Positions 1-9,521 of a stretch of 33,404 nucleotides of DNA are shown piece by piece. The position numbers and the translations under genes were made by a program. The number at the start of each line of letters is the position of its first letter. Position 1 is the stretch's first letter. The notes beneath the pieces are model-generated. The model did not search any database. It had not been told where the DNA came from and was given only the letters and a program-made list of their open reading frames with translations. Origin of the DNA: an uncultured Wenzhouxiangella sp. (GTDB lineage: Bacteria; Pseudomonadota; Gammaproteobacteria; Xanthomonadales; Wenzhouxiangellaceae); assembly GCA_913057195.1 (NCBI GenBank), contig CAJXNL010000020.1:1-33404 (forward strand), written 5' to 3'.

Positions 1-74
1 GGGCGTAGCTCAGTTGGTAGAGCACTGGATTGTGGCTCCAGAGGTCGCGGGTTCAATCCCCGTCGCTCACCCCA
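1..74 (+). tRNA. tRNA-His (GTG), 5' end cut by window edge
   Basis: The sequence folds as a cloverleaf from acceptor position 3 onward. The anticodon stem-loop CTGGA-TTGTGGC-TCCAG gives anticodon GTG (histidine). The T arm GCGGG-TTCAATC-CCCGT is followed by acceptor 3' strand CGCTCAC, discriminator C73 and an encoded CCA. The 3' strand requires a 5' partner beginning GTG, so about three bases (G-1, G1, T2) lie before the window. C73 is the expected histidine identity partner of G-1. It lies 90 bases upstream of tig on the same strand. Confidence 0.95.
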
Positions 75-164
75 TTTGAATCTCGGTAACGCTCTGCGTT
101 GCGCCACATCGCAGTCACGCAATCAGCGCCAATCAACTTAAACTCAACAAAGCAGAATCACATC

Positions 165-1463
165 ATGCAGGTATCGGTTGAAAAAACGAGTGATCTTGAG
201 TGTCGCATGACCGTTCAAGTGCCCTCAGAGACAATCGACTCGAAAATTTCGAGTCGCCTCAATGAGCTCAAAAAACAGGTTCGCCTAAAAGGGTTTCGGC
301 CCGGCAAGGTCCCGATGAATGTCATTAGCAAACGCTACGGGGCACAGGTCCGAGAAGAGGTCTTAAATGAGACCATGCAGTCGACTTTGCAAGAAGCCAT
401 TGGCGAGCAAGCGATGCGGGTGGCCGGTGTGACCAAAATCGAGCCGAACATTGAGGCCGATGCGGCGCATTTTGAGTATGTGGCTCACCTTGAGGTGTTT
501 CCTGAGGTGCCGACATTGGAGTTTTCCGATCTGGCCATCGAGCGGCCGGTATGTGAAGTGACTGAGTCGGATGTCGATGACATGATTCGCACGCTGCAAG
601 AACAGCGAGGTGAATTTTCGGAGGTTGAGCGCAAAGCCAGTGAAGGCGATCGTGTCCGGGTGTCGTATGTGGCTGATGTCGATGGGGAGCGGGTTCCTGA
701 GACTGGGCAGCATGAGATTGCGCCGATCCTGGGCAAGTTGGATAGCTTCCCGGACCTCGAGAAAATCTTGAAGGGGGCCAAAGCGGGCGATACTGCATCA
801 AAAAAAATCCAATTCCCAGACACCTATCGGACCGAGAAGCTGGCGGGCAAGAAAGTCCCGGTCGAGCTTGAAGTCAAGGCGGTCGAAGAGGCTCATTTGC
901 CAGAGGTGACCGATGAGTTCGCCCAGGCCTTTGGCATAGAAGGCGGGGTTGAACAACTCCGTGCTGATGTCAAAAGCAACCTTGAGCGGGAGATGCGCAA
1001 CACCATCACGCAACGGGTGAAAGATGCGGTGACCAACGGTTTGTTGGAGCGGTTTGGTGACTTGCCTCTGCCTCAGTCGAGCATTGAGCAAGAGGCCCGG
1101 CAGATGCAGGCGCAACTGCAACAGCAAATGACGCAGCCCGGTGGCGAGCCGCCGCCTCCACCACCGGTGGATCAGTTCAAAGCCGGTGCAGAAAAACGCC
1201 TGAGGTTGGGGTTATTGATGGGTGAACTGGCCAAGCAGAACTCGGTCGAAATTGACCCAGATCGGGTTCAAGCCAAGCTAGAAGAGTTTGCGCAGACCTA
1301 CGAAAAGCCAGAAGAAATGATTAAGGTGTATCGATCAGACAAACAAGCCATGGAGCAGATCGAGAACATTGTGCTTGAGGAGCAGGTGCTTGATTTGGTT
1401 TTAGAGCACGCCCAAGTGACAGAAAAGCAATTGAAATTTAAAGAATTGATGGAGGCTGCATGA
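165..1463 (+). CDS. tig: Trigger factor, ribosome-associated chaperone and prolyl isomerase
   Basis: This 432-residue protein (E. coli trigger factor is also 432) binds the ribosome exit tunnel and shields nascent chains. The ribosome-binding signature is GFRPGKVP at residues 43-50, where E. coli has FRK at 44-46. An FKBP-type PPIase domain spans about 150-250 ([17 protein letters not shown] onward) and the helical arm domain ends in [13 protein letters not shown]. The frame is open from 99, but family alignment starts at [10 protein letters not shown], so ATG 165 is chosen; its Shine-Dalgarno is weak. The stop overlaps the clpP start (ATGA), implying coupled translation. An odd feature is six consecutive prolines (329-334) in the first helical arm, where E. 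coli has a QRFGGNEK-type loop. Confidence 0.97.
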   Translation: MQVSVEKTSDLECRMTVQVPSETIDSKISSRLNELKKQVRLKGFRPGKVPMNVISKRYGAQVREEVLNETMQSTLQEAIGEQAMRVAGVTKIEPNIEADAAHFEYVAHLEVFPEVPTLEFSDLAIERPVCEVTESDVDDMIRTLQEQRGEFSEVERKASEGDRVRVSYVADVDGERVPETGQHEIAPILGKLDSFPDLEKILKGAKAGDTASKKIQFPDTYRTEKLAGKKVPVELEVKAVEEAHLPEVTDEFAQAFGIEGGVEQLRADVKSNLEREMRNTITQRVKDAVTNGLLERFGDLPLPQSSIEQEARQMQAQLQQQMTQPGGEPPPPPPVDQFKAGAEKRLRLGLLMGELAKQNSVEIDPDRVQAKLEEFAQTYEKPEEMIKVYRSDKQAMEQIENIVLEEQVLDLVLEHAQVTEKQLKFKELMEAA

Positions 1464-2065
1464 ACGAACAGGCCCTGAATTTGGTCCCGATGGTGGTCGA
1501 GCAGTCGGCTCGCGGTGAGCGTGCCTACGACATTTACTCACGCCTTTTAAAAGAGCGGGTGATTTTTATCGTTGGCCCGATTGAGGACCAAATGGCCAAT
1601 CTCGTCGTGGCGCAGCTGCTTTTTTTGGAGTCCGAAAATCCAGATAAAGACATCAGCATTTATATCAACTCTCCCGGTGGGGTGGTCACGGCTGGGCTGG
1701 CGATTTACGACACCATGCAGTTTGTCAAACCCGATGTGTCGACCATGTGCATCGGACAGGCCGCCAGCATGGGTGCGTTGCTGTTGACAGCCGGCGCCCA
1801 AGACAAGCGCTACGCTTTGCCTCACTCGAGAGTGATGATCCATCAACCACTGGGTGGTTTCCAGGGTCAGGCGTCCGATATCGACATTCACGCCAAAGAA
1901 ATCTTGAAGATGCGAGACTCGTTGAACCGCATTATGCAAAAACACACCGGTCAGCCGCTGGAGACCATTGAAAAAGACACCGATCGAGACAACTTCATGG
2001 GCGCCGAGCAGGCCAAAGAATACGGTCTGATTGATGACGTATTGGCAGCGCGTCAAACCACATAA
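1460..2065 (+). CDS. clpP: ATP-dependent Clp protease proteolytic subunit
   Basis: This 201-residue serine peptidase forms the tetradecameric barrel that degrades proteins fed by ClpX (or ClpA). The catalytic triad is visible: Ser103 in GQAASMGA, His128 in RVMIHQP and Asp177 in DRDNFM. The spacings of 25 and 49 residues match E. coli exactly. The start ATG overlaps the tig stop by four bases. The N-terminal [15 protein letters not shown] resembles the short processed propeptide region of the family, with LVPMVVEQ at the mature N-terminus. Its order tig-clpP-clpX-lon is the classic proteobacterial arrangement. Confidence 0.98.
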   Translation: MNEQALNLVPMVVEQSARGERAYDIYSRLLKERVIFIVGPIEDQMANLVVAQLLFLESENPDKDISIYINSPGGVVTAGLAIYDTMQFVKPDVSTMCIGQAASMGALLLTAGAQDKRYALPHSRVMIHQPLGGFQGQASDIDIHAKEILKMRDSLNRIMQKHTGQPLETIEKDTDRDNFMGAEQAKEYGLIDDVLAARQTT

Positions 2066-2117
2066 CCGCCCGATTTTTCGGTAAACTGGCCCATATTGCG
2101 TATTTGAAAAGGCAAGT

Positions 2118-3383
2118 GTGGCGACCATGAGCGAGTCCGAAAGCGAAGGCAAGGTACTGTACTGCTCCTTTTGTGGAAAGAGCCAGCATGAGGTGAGAAA
2201 GCTCATCGCCGGGCCAAGCGTCTATATTTGTGATGAGTGTGTCGAGCTTTGCAACGACATCATTCGAGAAGAGCTCCAAGATCTCAGCGTGGCTGACCGC
2301 GACTCGCTGCCGACACCGCACGAAATACATGCTTTCCTCGACAATTACGTCATTGGCCAGCAGGCAGCCAAGAAAGTCCTGTCTGTGGCGGTCTATAACC
2401 ACTACAAACGTGTCGAGTCGAAAAAAGACGGTGATGATGTCGAGCTGTCTAAAAGCAACATTCTGCTCATCGGTCCGACTGGCTCGGGCAAGACGCTGTT
2501 GGCAGAGACGCTGGCCCGCATGCTTAATGTGCCTTTCACCATTGCTGATGCCACAACACTCACTGAGGCAGGCTACGTCGGCGAGGATGTTGAAAACATC
2601 ATCCAAAAGCTGTTGCAAAAGTGCGATTACGAGGTCGAAAAAGCGGAGACCGGCATCGTCTACATCGATGAAATCGACAAAATATCGAGAAAGGCAGAAA
2701 ACCCTTCAATCACTCGTGATGTGTCCGGAGAGGGTGTTCAACAGGCGCTTTTGAAGCTGATTGAGGGCACCATGGCCTCGGTCCCACCTCAGGGCGGGCG
2801 CAAGCACCCTCAGCAAGAGTTCTTGCAGGTCAACACCGGCAATATCCTGTTCATTGTTGGCGGTGCGTTTGCTGGGCTGGACAAAGTGATTCAGCAACGC
2901 TCCGAGTCGGCCGGCATTGGGTTTAACGCGCCGGTCAAGAGCACCCAACAAGCCGATGTGTCGTCACTGTTTGCAGAGGTGGAGCCAGAGGACCTGATCA
3001 AGTTTGGTTTGATTCCTGAGTTTGTCGGGCGCTTGCCCGTGGTCGCGAGTCTGGCTGAGCTGGATGAGGATGCCTTGGTGCGGATTCTGGTTGAACCTAA
3101 AAATGCGGTGGTGAAACAGTTTGTCCGCATGTTTGACTTGGACAACTGCGAGCTCGAGGTTCGCGATGACGCTCTGCATGCCATTGCCCGTAAGGCCATG
3201 GAGCGCAAGACAGGGGCTCGAGGCCTTCGGACCATTCTTGAGAACGTGTTGCTGGACAGCATGTACGATCTGCCCTCCATGGATGATGTGGTCAAAGTGG
3301 TGATCGACGAGGCCGTGATCAATGGTGAGAGCGCGCCGTATTTGATTTACGAAGGCGCAACGCCGCAGCGCGCTGAAGCCTGA
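2118..3383 (+). CDS. clpX: ATP-dependent Clp protease ATP-binding subunit ClpX
   Basis: This AAA+ unfoldase delivers ssrA-tagged and other substrates to ClpP. The N-terminal zinc-binding domain has C16, C19, C38 and C41 (CSFC...CDEC). Walker A GPTGSGKT is at 119-126, followed by the pore loop GYVG, Walker B VYIDEIDK, and the sensor-2 motif GARGLRT. The ClpP-docking IGF loop is present at 267-269. Two starts are possible: GTG 2118 has AAGG five bases upstream, whereas ATG 2127 lacks a well-placed site and would shorten the protein by three residues. GTG is preferred on spacing but not certain. A 52-base gap separates it from clpP, leaving room for a separate promoter. Confidence 0.97.
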   Translation: MATMSESESEGKVLYCSFCGKSQHEVRKLIAGPSVYICDECVELCNDIIREELQDLSVADRDSLPTPHEIHAFLDNYVIGQQAAKKVLSVAVYNHYKRVESKKDGDDVELSKSNILLIGPTGSGKTLLAETLARMLNVPFTIADATTLTEAGYVGEDVENIIQKLLQKCDYEVEKAETGIVYIDEIDKISRKAENPSITRDVSGEGVQQALLKLIEGTMASVPPQGGRKHPQQEFLQVNTGNILFIVGGAFAGLDKVIQQRSESAGIGFNAPVKSTQQADVSSLFAEVEPEDLIKFGLIPEFVGRLPVVASLAELDEDALVRILVEPKNAVVKQFVRMFDLDNCELEVRDDALHAIARKAMERKTGARGLRTILENVLLDSMYDLPSMDDVVKVVIDEAVINGESAPYLIYEGATPQRAEA

Positions 3384-3433
3384 TCCTGACGCAAGGCCGG
3401 AGCCACTGCGCCAAAGTGGTTTGTCCCTTGGGC

Positions 3434-3463
3434 CTTGAAAATCGCCCTGAATGGGCCAACATT
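3434..3463 (+). promoter_or_regulatory. Candidate heat-shock (sigma-32-like) promoter of lon
   Basis: CTTGAAA at 3434-3440 matches the sigma-32 -35 element. After a 15-base spacer comes CCAACATTA, a weak match to the CCCCAT-type -10. lon is sigma-32 controlled in E. coli. The site overlaps an in-frame ATG at 3451, which argues that lon translation starts downstream at 3499. The -10 match is poor, so this is tentative. Confidence 0.35.
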
Positions 3464-3498
3464 ACAGTGCAGACGATCTGCATGAGCATCCCCAATCT

Positions 3499-5895
3499 AT
3501 GACTGATATACAAACACAGCAACCCACACCCGTATTGAGTTTACGCGATGTGGTGGTTTTCCCCCACATGGTGATCCCCTTGTTTGTCGCCCGAGAGCGA
3601 TCGGTGAAGGCCCTTGAAGAGACAATGAATGGGGACAAGAAAATTGTTCTTGTCACCCAAAGAGAGTCTGAAATCGAGGAGCCTGAGGCTCAAGATCTTT
3701 ATGATGTCGGCACCATCGCTTCCATTTTGCAGATGTTGCGACTCCCGGATGGAACCACCAAGGTGTTGGTGGAGGGCCTTGAGAGAATTCAGCTGAGCAA
3801 TGTGGCTGAGCCCGAGGGCTTTTTGACAGCCCATTGGGAGGCTGTTGAAGAACAAGCCGCCCAAAACGAGCAGGATGTTGACGTCACGGTACGAAGCGTG
3901 ATGGATCTTTTTGAGCAGTACGTGAAGCTCAGCCGGAAAGTGCCTCCAGAGCTGCTCACCACCCTGTCGGGCATCGAGGACCCCAGCCGATTGGCCGATA
4001 CCATTGCTGCGCACTTGGGCATTTCCATTGAGGACAAACAAGGCGTTTTGGAGATACCGAATGTCTTAGCGCGGCTTGAGCGCTTGATGGCGTTGATTGA
4101 AGCTGAGATGGATGTGTTGAAGCTCGAAAAGCGCATTCGGGGTCGGGTGAAGACTCAGATGGAAAAAAGCCAGCGCGAGTACTATCTCAACGAGCAGATG
4201 AAGGCCATCCAAAAAGAGCTGGGCGATTTGGATGAGACCGGCACTGATTTGGGCGATCTGGAGAACAAGATTGCCAAGGCAGGCATGCCCAAAGAGGCGC
4301 TGGAGAAAGCGCAATCTGAGCTGAACAAGCTGAAGATGATGTCGCCCATGTCGGCTGAGGCCACCGTTGTCAGAAACTACCTCGATTGGATGCTGATGCT
4401 GCCTTGGAAAAAGCGCTCCAAAGTGTCGAACGATTTAAGTAAGGCAGAGCACATTCTAGAAGCTGATCACTACGGCTTGGAGCGAGTTAAAGAGCGAATT
4501 CTTGAGTATCTCGCCGTGCAGCAGCGGGTCAAGCAGATGAAAGGCCCAATTTTATGTCTCGTGGGGCCGCCCGGCGTTGGGAAGACTTCACTGGGTCAAT
4601 CCATCGCCAAGTCCACCGGCCGGGAATTTGTACGGATGAGTTTGGGGGGTGTCAGAGATGAAGCTGAGATTCGCGGTCACCGACGGACTTACATTGGCTC
4701 AATGCCTGGTCGCGTTGTTCAAAACATGTCCAAAGTCGGCACTCGAAATCCGCTGTTCATGTTAGACGAGCTTGACAAAATGTCGATGGACTTTCGGGGT
4801 GATCCATCCTCAGCGATGCTTGAGGTCTTGGACCCTGAGCAAAACAACAGTTTCAACGACCACTACTTGGAAGTGGGTTTTGATCTGTCTGAGGTGATGT
4901 TTATTGCCACTGCCAACTCGTTGAACATCCCAGCGCCTTTGTTGGATAGGATGGAGATCATCCGCATTCCTGGCTACACCGAAGACGAAAAACTCAACAT
5001 CGCCATGCGCTACCTGCTGCCAAAGCAGATCAAAGCCAATGGGCTGAAAGACGAGGAGATTAAAGTCAGTGAGGCAGCGGTGTTGGACATCGTGCGTTAT
5101 TACACGCGTGAAGCGGGTGTCCGAAGTCTTGAGCGCGAGCTTGCTAAGCTCTGTCGAAAAGTGGTCAAAGAGATCAGTTTGAAAGCCGCAAAGACCAAGA
5201 AAATTACGGTTAAAAACCTAGGCGATTACTTGGGTGTCCGTCGATTCCAGTTTGGCCTGGCAGAGCAGGACAATGAAGTGGGCCGCGTCACTGGCCTGGC
5301 ATGGACCGAAGTGGGCGGTGAACTCCTTCAGGTGGAAGCCGCCGCGTTGACTGGCAAGGGGAAGTTGACCCACACCGGTCAGCTGGGCAGCGTGATGCAG
5401 GAATCTGTGCAAGCAGCCCTGTCAGTGGTCCGCTCACGCGCTGAAGCGCTGGGCATCGACAGTGATTTTTATCAAAAATGGGACATGCACGTTCATGTGC
5501 CCGAGGGCGCAACGCCTAAAGATGGACCCAGTGCCGGGGTGGCCATGACCACTGCGCTGGTGTCAGTCCTCACTCAAATACCTGTGCGTGCCGATGTGGC
5601 CATGACCGGTGAGATTACGCTGCGGGGTAAAGTGCTGCCGATCGGCGGCCTCAAAGAAAAGCTGTTGGCGGCGCTGCGAGGAGGCATCAAAACGGTATTG
5701 ATCCCCAAAGACAATGAAAAAGACCTGGCAGACATCCCCGATCGGATTAAAAAAGGGTTGGAGATTAAGGCTGTAGAGTGGATTGATGAAGTGTTGTCTG
5801 TGGCGCTTGAATCCATGCCGGAGGCCAAACTTGGCACCGATCAACCGGCAACAGGGGGCGAAAAAAGCCCTTCTGGTGTTGTGCGGCCCCACTAA
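3499..5895 (+). CDS. lon: ATP-dependent protease La (Lon)
   Basis: This 798-residue AAA+ serine protease degrades misfolded and regulatory proteins in the cytoplasm. The N-terminal substrate-binding domain begins [19 protein letters not shown]. Walker A GPPGVGKT has Lys362, the same number as E. coli. The catalytic dyad is Ser678 (DGPSAGVAM) and Lys721 (GGLKEKLL), 43 residues apart as in the family. The frame is open from ATG 3451, but family N-termini begin as MTDIQ..., and 3451 lies inside the candidate promoter, so ATG 3499 is chosen. The gene follows clpX by 115 bases and precedes hupB, the standard order. Confidence 0.97.
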   Translation: MTDIQTQQPTPVLSLRDVVVFPHMVIPLFVARERSVKALEETMNGDKKIVLVTQRESEIEEPEAQDLYDVGTIASILQMLRLPDGTTKVLVEGLERIQLSNVAEPEGFLTAHWEAVEEQAAQNEQDVDVTVRSVMDLFEQYVKLSRKVPPELLTTLSGIEDPSRLADTIAAHLGISIEDKQGVLEIPNVLARLERLMALIEAEMDVLKLEKRIRGRVKTQMEKSQREYYLNEQMKAIQKELGDLDETGTDLGDLENKIAKAGMPKEALEKAQSELNKLKMMSPMSAEATVVRNYLDWMLMLPWKKRSKVSNDLSKAEHILEADHYGLERVKERILEYLAVQQRVKQMKGPILCLVGPPGVGKTSLGQSIAKSTGREFVRMSLGGVRDEAEIRGHRRTYIGSMPGRVVQNMSKVGTRNPLFMLDELDKMSMDFRGDPSSAMLEVLDPEQNNSFNDHYLEVGFDLSEVMFIATANSLNIPAPLLDRMEIIRIPGYTEDEKLNIAMRYLLPKQIKANGLKDEEIKVSEAAVLDIVRYYTREAGVRSLERELAKLCRKVVKEISLKAAKTKKITVKNLGDYLGVRRFQFGLAEQDNEVGRVTGLAWTEVGGELLQVEAAALTGKGKLTHTGQLGSVMQESVQAALSVVRSRAEALGIDSDFYQKWDMHVHVPEGATPKDGPSAGVAMTTALVSVLTQIPVRADVAMTGEITLRGKVLPIGGLKEKLLAALRGGIKTVLIPKDNEKDLADIPDRIKKGLEIKAVEWIDEVLSVALESMPEAKLGTDQPATGGEKSPSGVVRPH

Positions 5896-6064
5896 AATGA
5901 CCCAAAAAACCGCGGTTTTCGCCCAAAATGCTAGGTTTTTAGGGGGTTTGCAGGTATCATACCCTCGGGGTCGGTTGATGGTGCGAGAAGCTTCGGTTTA
6001 CCATTGACCCTCGGGATGCGGACACAGAAACAAGACACAGATTCCCATCTTGCATGACTCAGGC

Positions 6065-6116
6065 GGCGTGTCAGAACACGCCTTCTGGGAAACTTATACT
6101 AAGAATGATTTGGAGA
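6065..6116 (+). promoter_or_regulatory. hupB upstream region: hairpin, -10-like box and ribosome binding site
   Basis: A perfect 7-bp stem with a 4-base loop (GGCGTGT-CAGA-ACACGCC, 6065-6082) lies just upstream of a -10-like TATACT (6095-6100). GGAGAGAG at 6111-6118 is the ribosome binding site of hupB. No good -35 is visible at 17 bases. Farther up in the 229-base lon-hupB gap are a small palindrome GGTATCATACC (5953-5963) and two copies of ACCCTCGGG (5961 and 6007). The hairpin has no U-tract, so it is not a clear lon terminator. Confidence 0.4.
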
Positions 6117-6124
6117 GAGTAACC

Positions 6125-6397
6125 ATGAACAAATCTGAATTGATCGATGCAATTGCTGATGATGCAGGTCTGAGCAAGGCCGACGCCGGTCGCGCTTTGG
6201 AGTCCACCATCGGTTCAATCACAAAAGCGCTGAAAAAAGGCGACTCGGTTTCTTTGGTTGGTTTTGGCACGTTCACTGTCAAGCATCGCGCTGCGCGCAC
6301 AGGTCGCAACCCATCCACAGGCGAAACCATTCAGATCAAAGCCTCTAAGAATCCTTCATTTAAAGCTGGTAAAGGCTTCAAAGACGCGATAAAATAA
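6125..6397 (+). CDS. hupB: DNA-binding protein HU-beta
   Basis: This 90-residue nucleoid protein bends and compacts DNA as a dimer. It has the usual HU length and begins [18 protein letters not shown]. The DNA-contacting beta-arm contains the family signature [18 protein letters not shown] and ends in [12 protein letters not shown]. The frame is open from 6050, but ATG 6125 has a strong upstream GGAGAGAG and matches family N-termini. Two tRNA genes begin 13 bases after its stop without an evident intervening terminator, so the messenger may continue into them. Confidence 0.97.
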   Translation: MNKSELIDAIADDAGLSKADAGRALESTIGSITKALKKGDSVSLVGFGTFTVKHRAARTGRNPSTGETIQIKASKNPSFKAGKGFKDAIK

Positions 6398-6410
6398 GGG
6401 GCTACGCCCG

Positions 6411-6486
6411 GGGTGCTTAGCTCAGTTGGGAGAGCATCGCCCTTACAAGGCGAGGGTCGGCGGTTCGAGCCCGTCAGCACCCACCA
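6411..6486 (+). tRNA. tRNA-Val (TAC)
   Basis: The complete cloverleaf has acceptor GGGTGCT paired with AGCACCC, discriminator A and an encoded CCA. The anticodon stem-loop TCGCC-CTTACAA-GGCGA gives anticodon TAC (valine). It lies 13 bases after the hupB stop; the gap contains only a small GGGC-TAC-GCCC hairpin. Confidence 0.97.
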
Positions 6487-6496
6487 CGCTTGAAAC

Positions 6497-6573
6497 GGAG
6501 TGGTAGTTCAGTTGGTTAGAATACCGGCCTGTCACGCCGGGGGTCGCGGGTTCGAGTCCCGTCCACTCCGCCA
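6497..6573 (+). tRNA. tRNA-Asp (GTC)
   Basis: The complete cloverleaf has acceptor GGAGTGG paired with CCACTCC, discriminator G and an encoded CCA. The anticodon stem-loop CCGGC-CTGTCAC-GCCGG gives anticodon GTC (aspartate). It is ten bases downstream of tRNA-Val, so the two are probably processed from one transcript. Confidence 0.97.
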
Positions 6574-6588
6574 TCTAGTACGAACGCC

Positions 6589-6614
6589 GGGCGCCCTAGT
6601 GGCGCCCTGTTTTT
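6589..6614 (+). terminator. Rho-independent terminator after the hupB-tRNA unit
   Basis: A perfect 7-bp GC-rich stem GGGCGCC-CTAGT-GGCGCCC (6589-6607) is followed by TGTTTTT. It sits between tRNA-Asp and ppiD and is the first convincing terminator after lon. Confidence 0.88.
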
Positions 6615-6654
6615 AGGGGCTTTATTAATACACGCTTGAGGATCAGTCACTGTT

Positions 6655-8538
6655 ATGTTGCAGGCAATTCGAGATCGAGTCACTGGTGTGGTCGCTTTTG
6701 TCATTTTGGGTTTGCTCGCGATCCCCTTTTTGTTTTTTGGCGTGGAAAGCTACATCAATACGGTGCCCGAAGACGCTGTCGCTGTGGTGGGGGATGATGA
6801 GATCACAGTCAATGATTTTCAAGCCGAATTTGCGCGCCATCGCGCCCAACTCCGTCAGCAGCAAGGCGATGAGTACGATGAAGTCGCCACAAATCAGCCG
6901 ACCGTACGTCGCGAGTTTCTCGAAGAAATGATTGATCAAGTGTTGTTGCAGCAGCACGCCGCCTCCATCGGATTGTCCATCAGCGATGATGCCTTGGTCG
7001 AACTGATCCGACAAATTGAGGCGTTTCAGGTGGGCAGCCAGTTCTCACCGGAAGCGTATCGTCAAGCCTTAGCCGCTCAAGGGTTAACCGCGCAAGGTTT
7101 TGAACAAGAGATCCGTCAAGATCTGATGACCCGGATGGTGCCCACCGCAGTCACCGGTTCTGCGATGGCCACTGAAAAAGAAATCGATCGCATGATTGAG
7201 ATTCAAAACGAGCAGCGTGAGATTGCGATGGCCGAATTTCCGCGCGAGGAGTATTTGGACTCGGTGAACGTGAGCGAGGAGCAGGTCGCGGCCTACTATG
7301 AAAGCAACACCTCACAGTTTATGACCGATGAGCGTGTCCGCCTGCGCTATGTTGAACTGAAAGCGGCTGATTTGACCGACGGTCTCACTTTAAGCGAACA
7401 GGAGCTTCGGCAGCGTTATGAGGCGGCTGAGGCGCGCTTTTTGTCCCCAGAGCTTCGTCGAGCCTCGCACATCTTGTTGGAGATTACCGACGAGCGCAAT
7501 GACGATCAAACACAGGCGTTGGCGGCGTCATTGATTGAACGGATTAATGAGGGCGAGGACTTTGCTCAATTGGCGGAGGCCAATTCTGCCGACCCCATCT
7601 CAGCCGAGGCTGGTGGGGACTTGGGATTGATTGAGCCGGGACAAATGATGCCTGAATTCGAGCGGGCATTGTATGACCTCAACGAGCCGGGTGATCTCAG
7701 TGAGCCGGTCAGGACTCGGTTTGGTTGGCATGTGATTCGTCTGGATGAAATTCAGCCGCCGGAAGGCCTCAGTTTCGAAGATGCCAAAGCCCAAATCCAA
7801 GCCGAATACATTGATCAAGAAAGTGAAGCGCGCTACATCGAGATTTCAGAGCGTTTGATTGATTTGATCTTTGCCGATGACACCACGCTGTCACCGGTGT
7901 CGGCTGAACTCGATCTGCCGATTCAAACCACTGAAGCTTTCACACGCGCAGGTGGGGAGGGCATCGCTGCCAACGCCCAGGTGATTGAGGCGGCATTTTC
8001 GGATCGGGTGTTGCTCGATCGCGTGGCCTCTGACCCCATCGAGATCGATCGCAATCATATGGTGGTTGTCATCTTGGATGAGCATCTGGAAAGCGAGCCA
8101 AAGCCACTGGCTGAGGTGGCTGAGACCATTGAGGCACGCCTGATAGAGGAGGCCACAGACGCGGCTGCCCTCAAAGCGGCTCAGGACCAGTTGGCTGCGC
8201 TTGAAAATGACCCCAGTCTGGCGAACGCACTGTTTTCAGAGCCAGAAACGCTGGGTCGCAACGATCTTCGGTTTGGCCCCGACTTCAGCCGTGAGCTTTT
8301 CCGACTGCCGGGTCAGCCCACTCAATTGCCCATGCGGACCATTCTCCCGACCACTTCGGGCCATGCCTTGGTGGAGTTGAGGGCAGTGGTCCCGGGCAAC
8401 CCGGCCCAGGCAGACGAGCAGATGCGTGATTTGATGCGTCAGCAGGTGATGTTTGCCCACATCGGCTATGAGGTCAACGCCTTGATGCAGTGGCTGCGTG
8501 AAAACACCTCAGTCAGTGTGGTTGAAGATCGCCTCTAA
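6655..8538 (+). CDS. ppiD: Periplasmic folding chaperone PpiD, inner-membrane anchored
   Basis: The protein has 627 residues, matching the family length of about 620-630. A short cytoplasmic N-terminus is followed by one membrane segment (about residues 12-33, VVAFVILGLLAIPFLFFGV). A SurA-like N-terminal chaperone region follows, then a parvulin-type PPIC domain at about 268-367 (RRASHILLEIT ... FGWHVIRLDEI). PpiD acts at the periplasmic exit of the Sec translocon. The ATG at 6655 is directly before the membrane segment. The position after hupB is conserved in Gammaproteobacteria. No frame damage is seen. Confidence 0.95.
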   Translation: MLQAIRDRVTGVVAFVILGLLAIPFLFFGVESYINTVPEDAVAVVGDDEITVNDFQAEFARHRAQLRQQQGDEYDEVATNQPTVRREFLEEMIDQVLLQQHAASIGLSISDDALVELIRQIEAFQVGSQFSPEAYRQALAAQGLTAQGFEQEIRQDLMTRMVPTAVTGSAMATEKEIDRMIEIQNEQREIAMAEFPREEYLDSVNVSEEQVAAYYESNTSQFMTDERVRLRYVELKAADLTDGLTLSEQELRQRYEAAEARFLSPELRRASHILLEITDERNDDQTQALAASLIERINEGEDFAQLAEANSADPISAEAGGDLGLIEPGQMMPEFERALYDLNEPGDLSEPVRTRFGWHVIRLDEIQPPEGLSFEDAKAQIQAEYIDQESEARYIEISERLIDLIFADDTTLSPVSAELDLPIQTTEAFTRAGGEGIAANAQVIEAAFSDRVLLDRVASDPIEIDRNHMVVVILDEHLESEPKPLAEVAETIEARLIEEATDAAALKAAQDQLAALENDPSLANALFSEPETLGRNDLRFGPDFSRELFRLPGQPTQLPMRTILPTTSGHALVELRAVVPGNPAQADEQMRDLMRQQVMFAHIGYEVNALMQWLRENTSVSVVEDRL

Positions 8539-8572
8539 GTGAGTGCGTGGCATGATTTGGTGGGTGACTGCG

Positions 8573-9358
8573 TCACTCCATCCCGGCCATGCCCACCACG
8601 TTATAGCCCGCATCGACGTGCATGATCTCACCGGTGATGCCACTGGCCCAGTCAGAGCACAAAAACGCAGCCGCTTGCCCGACCTCTTCGGTGGTGACAC
8701 TGCGTCGCATGGGTGCGGTCTGCTCGACGTGATCGAGCATGGAACGGAACTTTGGAATGCCGGCAGCCGCCAAGGTCTTAATTGGGCCGGCGGAGATGCC
8801 GTTGACTCGGTGGCCCTCAGGGCCTAAGCCGTGGGCGAGGTACCGCACTGACGCCTCAAGGGATGCCTTGGCCAATCCCATGACGTTGTAGCTTGGCATG
8901 GCTCGAACCGCTCCCAGGTAGCTTAACGTCAAAAAGGCCCCTTGCCGGCCTGTCATTTGAGGGCGAAACGCCTTGGCCAGTGCGGCAAAACTGTAGGCAG
9001 AGATGTCGTGCGCCACCCGAAAGCCCTCACGAGTGACGGCATCGACAAATTCGCCCTCGAGTTGATCTTTGGGAGCAAAACCCACCGCGTGGACGACAAT
9101 GTCCAGTCCCTGCCAATGCGCATTGACCGCTCGGGCGGCGTCGTGGATGTGGTCATCGTCAGCGACATCCATTTCCACCATCAGGTCAGCGTTAGTTTTC
9201 TCAGCAATGGACTCGACCCGAGAGCGGAGTTTGTCGTTTTGATAGGTGAAAGCCAGTTCGGCCCCCTGGGCGTGCATGGCCTCAGCGATGCCCCAGGCGA
9301 TCGATCGAGGGCTGGCCACGCCGACAATCAGTGCTTTTTTACCGCTGAGCATGCCCAT
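8573..9358 (-). CDS. fabI: Enoyl-[acyl-carrier-protein] reductase (NADH)
   Basis: FabI catalyses the last reduction of each fatty-acid elongation cycle. The 261-residue protein starts [16 protein letters not shown], a Rossmann NAD-binding motif with the short-chain-dehydrogenase fold. The active-site residues Tyr147, Tyr157 and Lys164 ([13 protein letters not shown]) correspond to 146/156/163 in E. coli. ATG 9358 has AAAGGAG well placed upstream. Its end converges with ppiD across 34 bases. FabI is the target of triclosan-type inhibitors; nothing here predicts resistance. Confidence 0.97.
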   Translation of the reverse strand: MGMLSGKKALIVGVASPRSIAWGIAEAMHAQGAELAFTYQNDKLRSRVESIAEKTNADLMVEMDVADDDHIHDAARAVNAHWQGLDIVVHAVGFAPKDQLEGEFVDAVTREGFRVAHDISAYSFAALAKAFRPQMTGRQGAFLTLSYLGAVRAMPSYNVMGLAKASLEASVRYLAHGLGPEGHRVNGISAGPIKTLAAAGIPKFRSMLDHVEQTAPMRRSVTTEEVGQAAAFLCSDWASGITGEIMHVDAGYNVVGMAGME

Positions 9359-9464
9359 GTCGACTCTCCTTTGTCGCTGATCTTATGAATATCGGGGCTT
9401 ATTGTAGCGGGGTGAGGGCACTTTGTCGCACGGCGTTGACACCGATTCGATACACTGATGTCCT

Positions 9465-9480
9465 GACCGATCGGTCGGTC
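9465..9480 (+). promoter_or_regulatory. Palindromic operator-like site upstream of tetR
   Basis: GACCGATCGGTC (9465-9476) is a perfect 12-base palindrome, extended by a further GGTC. Sites of this GACCGxxCGGTC type are common TetR-family operators. It lies 45 bases before the tetR start in the fabI-tetR divergent gap, with TTGACA at 9436-9441 and TACACT at 9451-9456 nearby but not well spaced. Autorepression is the natural inference. Confidence 0.6.
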
Positions 9481-9521
9481 GGGACGAGGTTGGCCCGATC
9501 AAACGACCAGGAGATGTGATA

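Noticed and set aside
1547-2206. 219-residue ORF antisense to clpP
   Set aside because: It is a reverse-frame shadow of a strongly conserved gene with no features of its own.
8942-9388. 148-residue ORF antisense to fabI
   Set aside because: It mirrors the fabI codons; fabI is certain by active-site residues.
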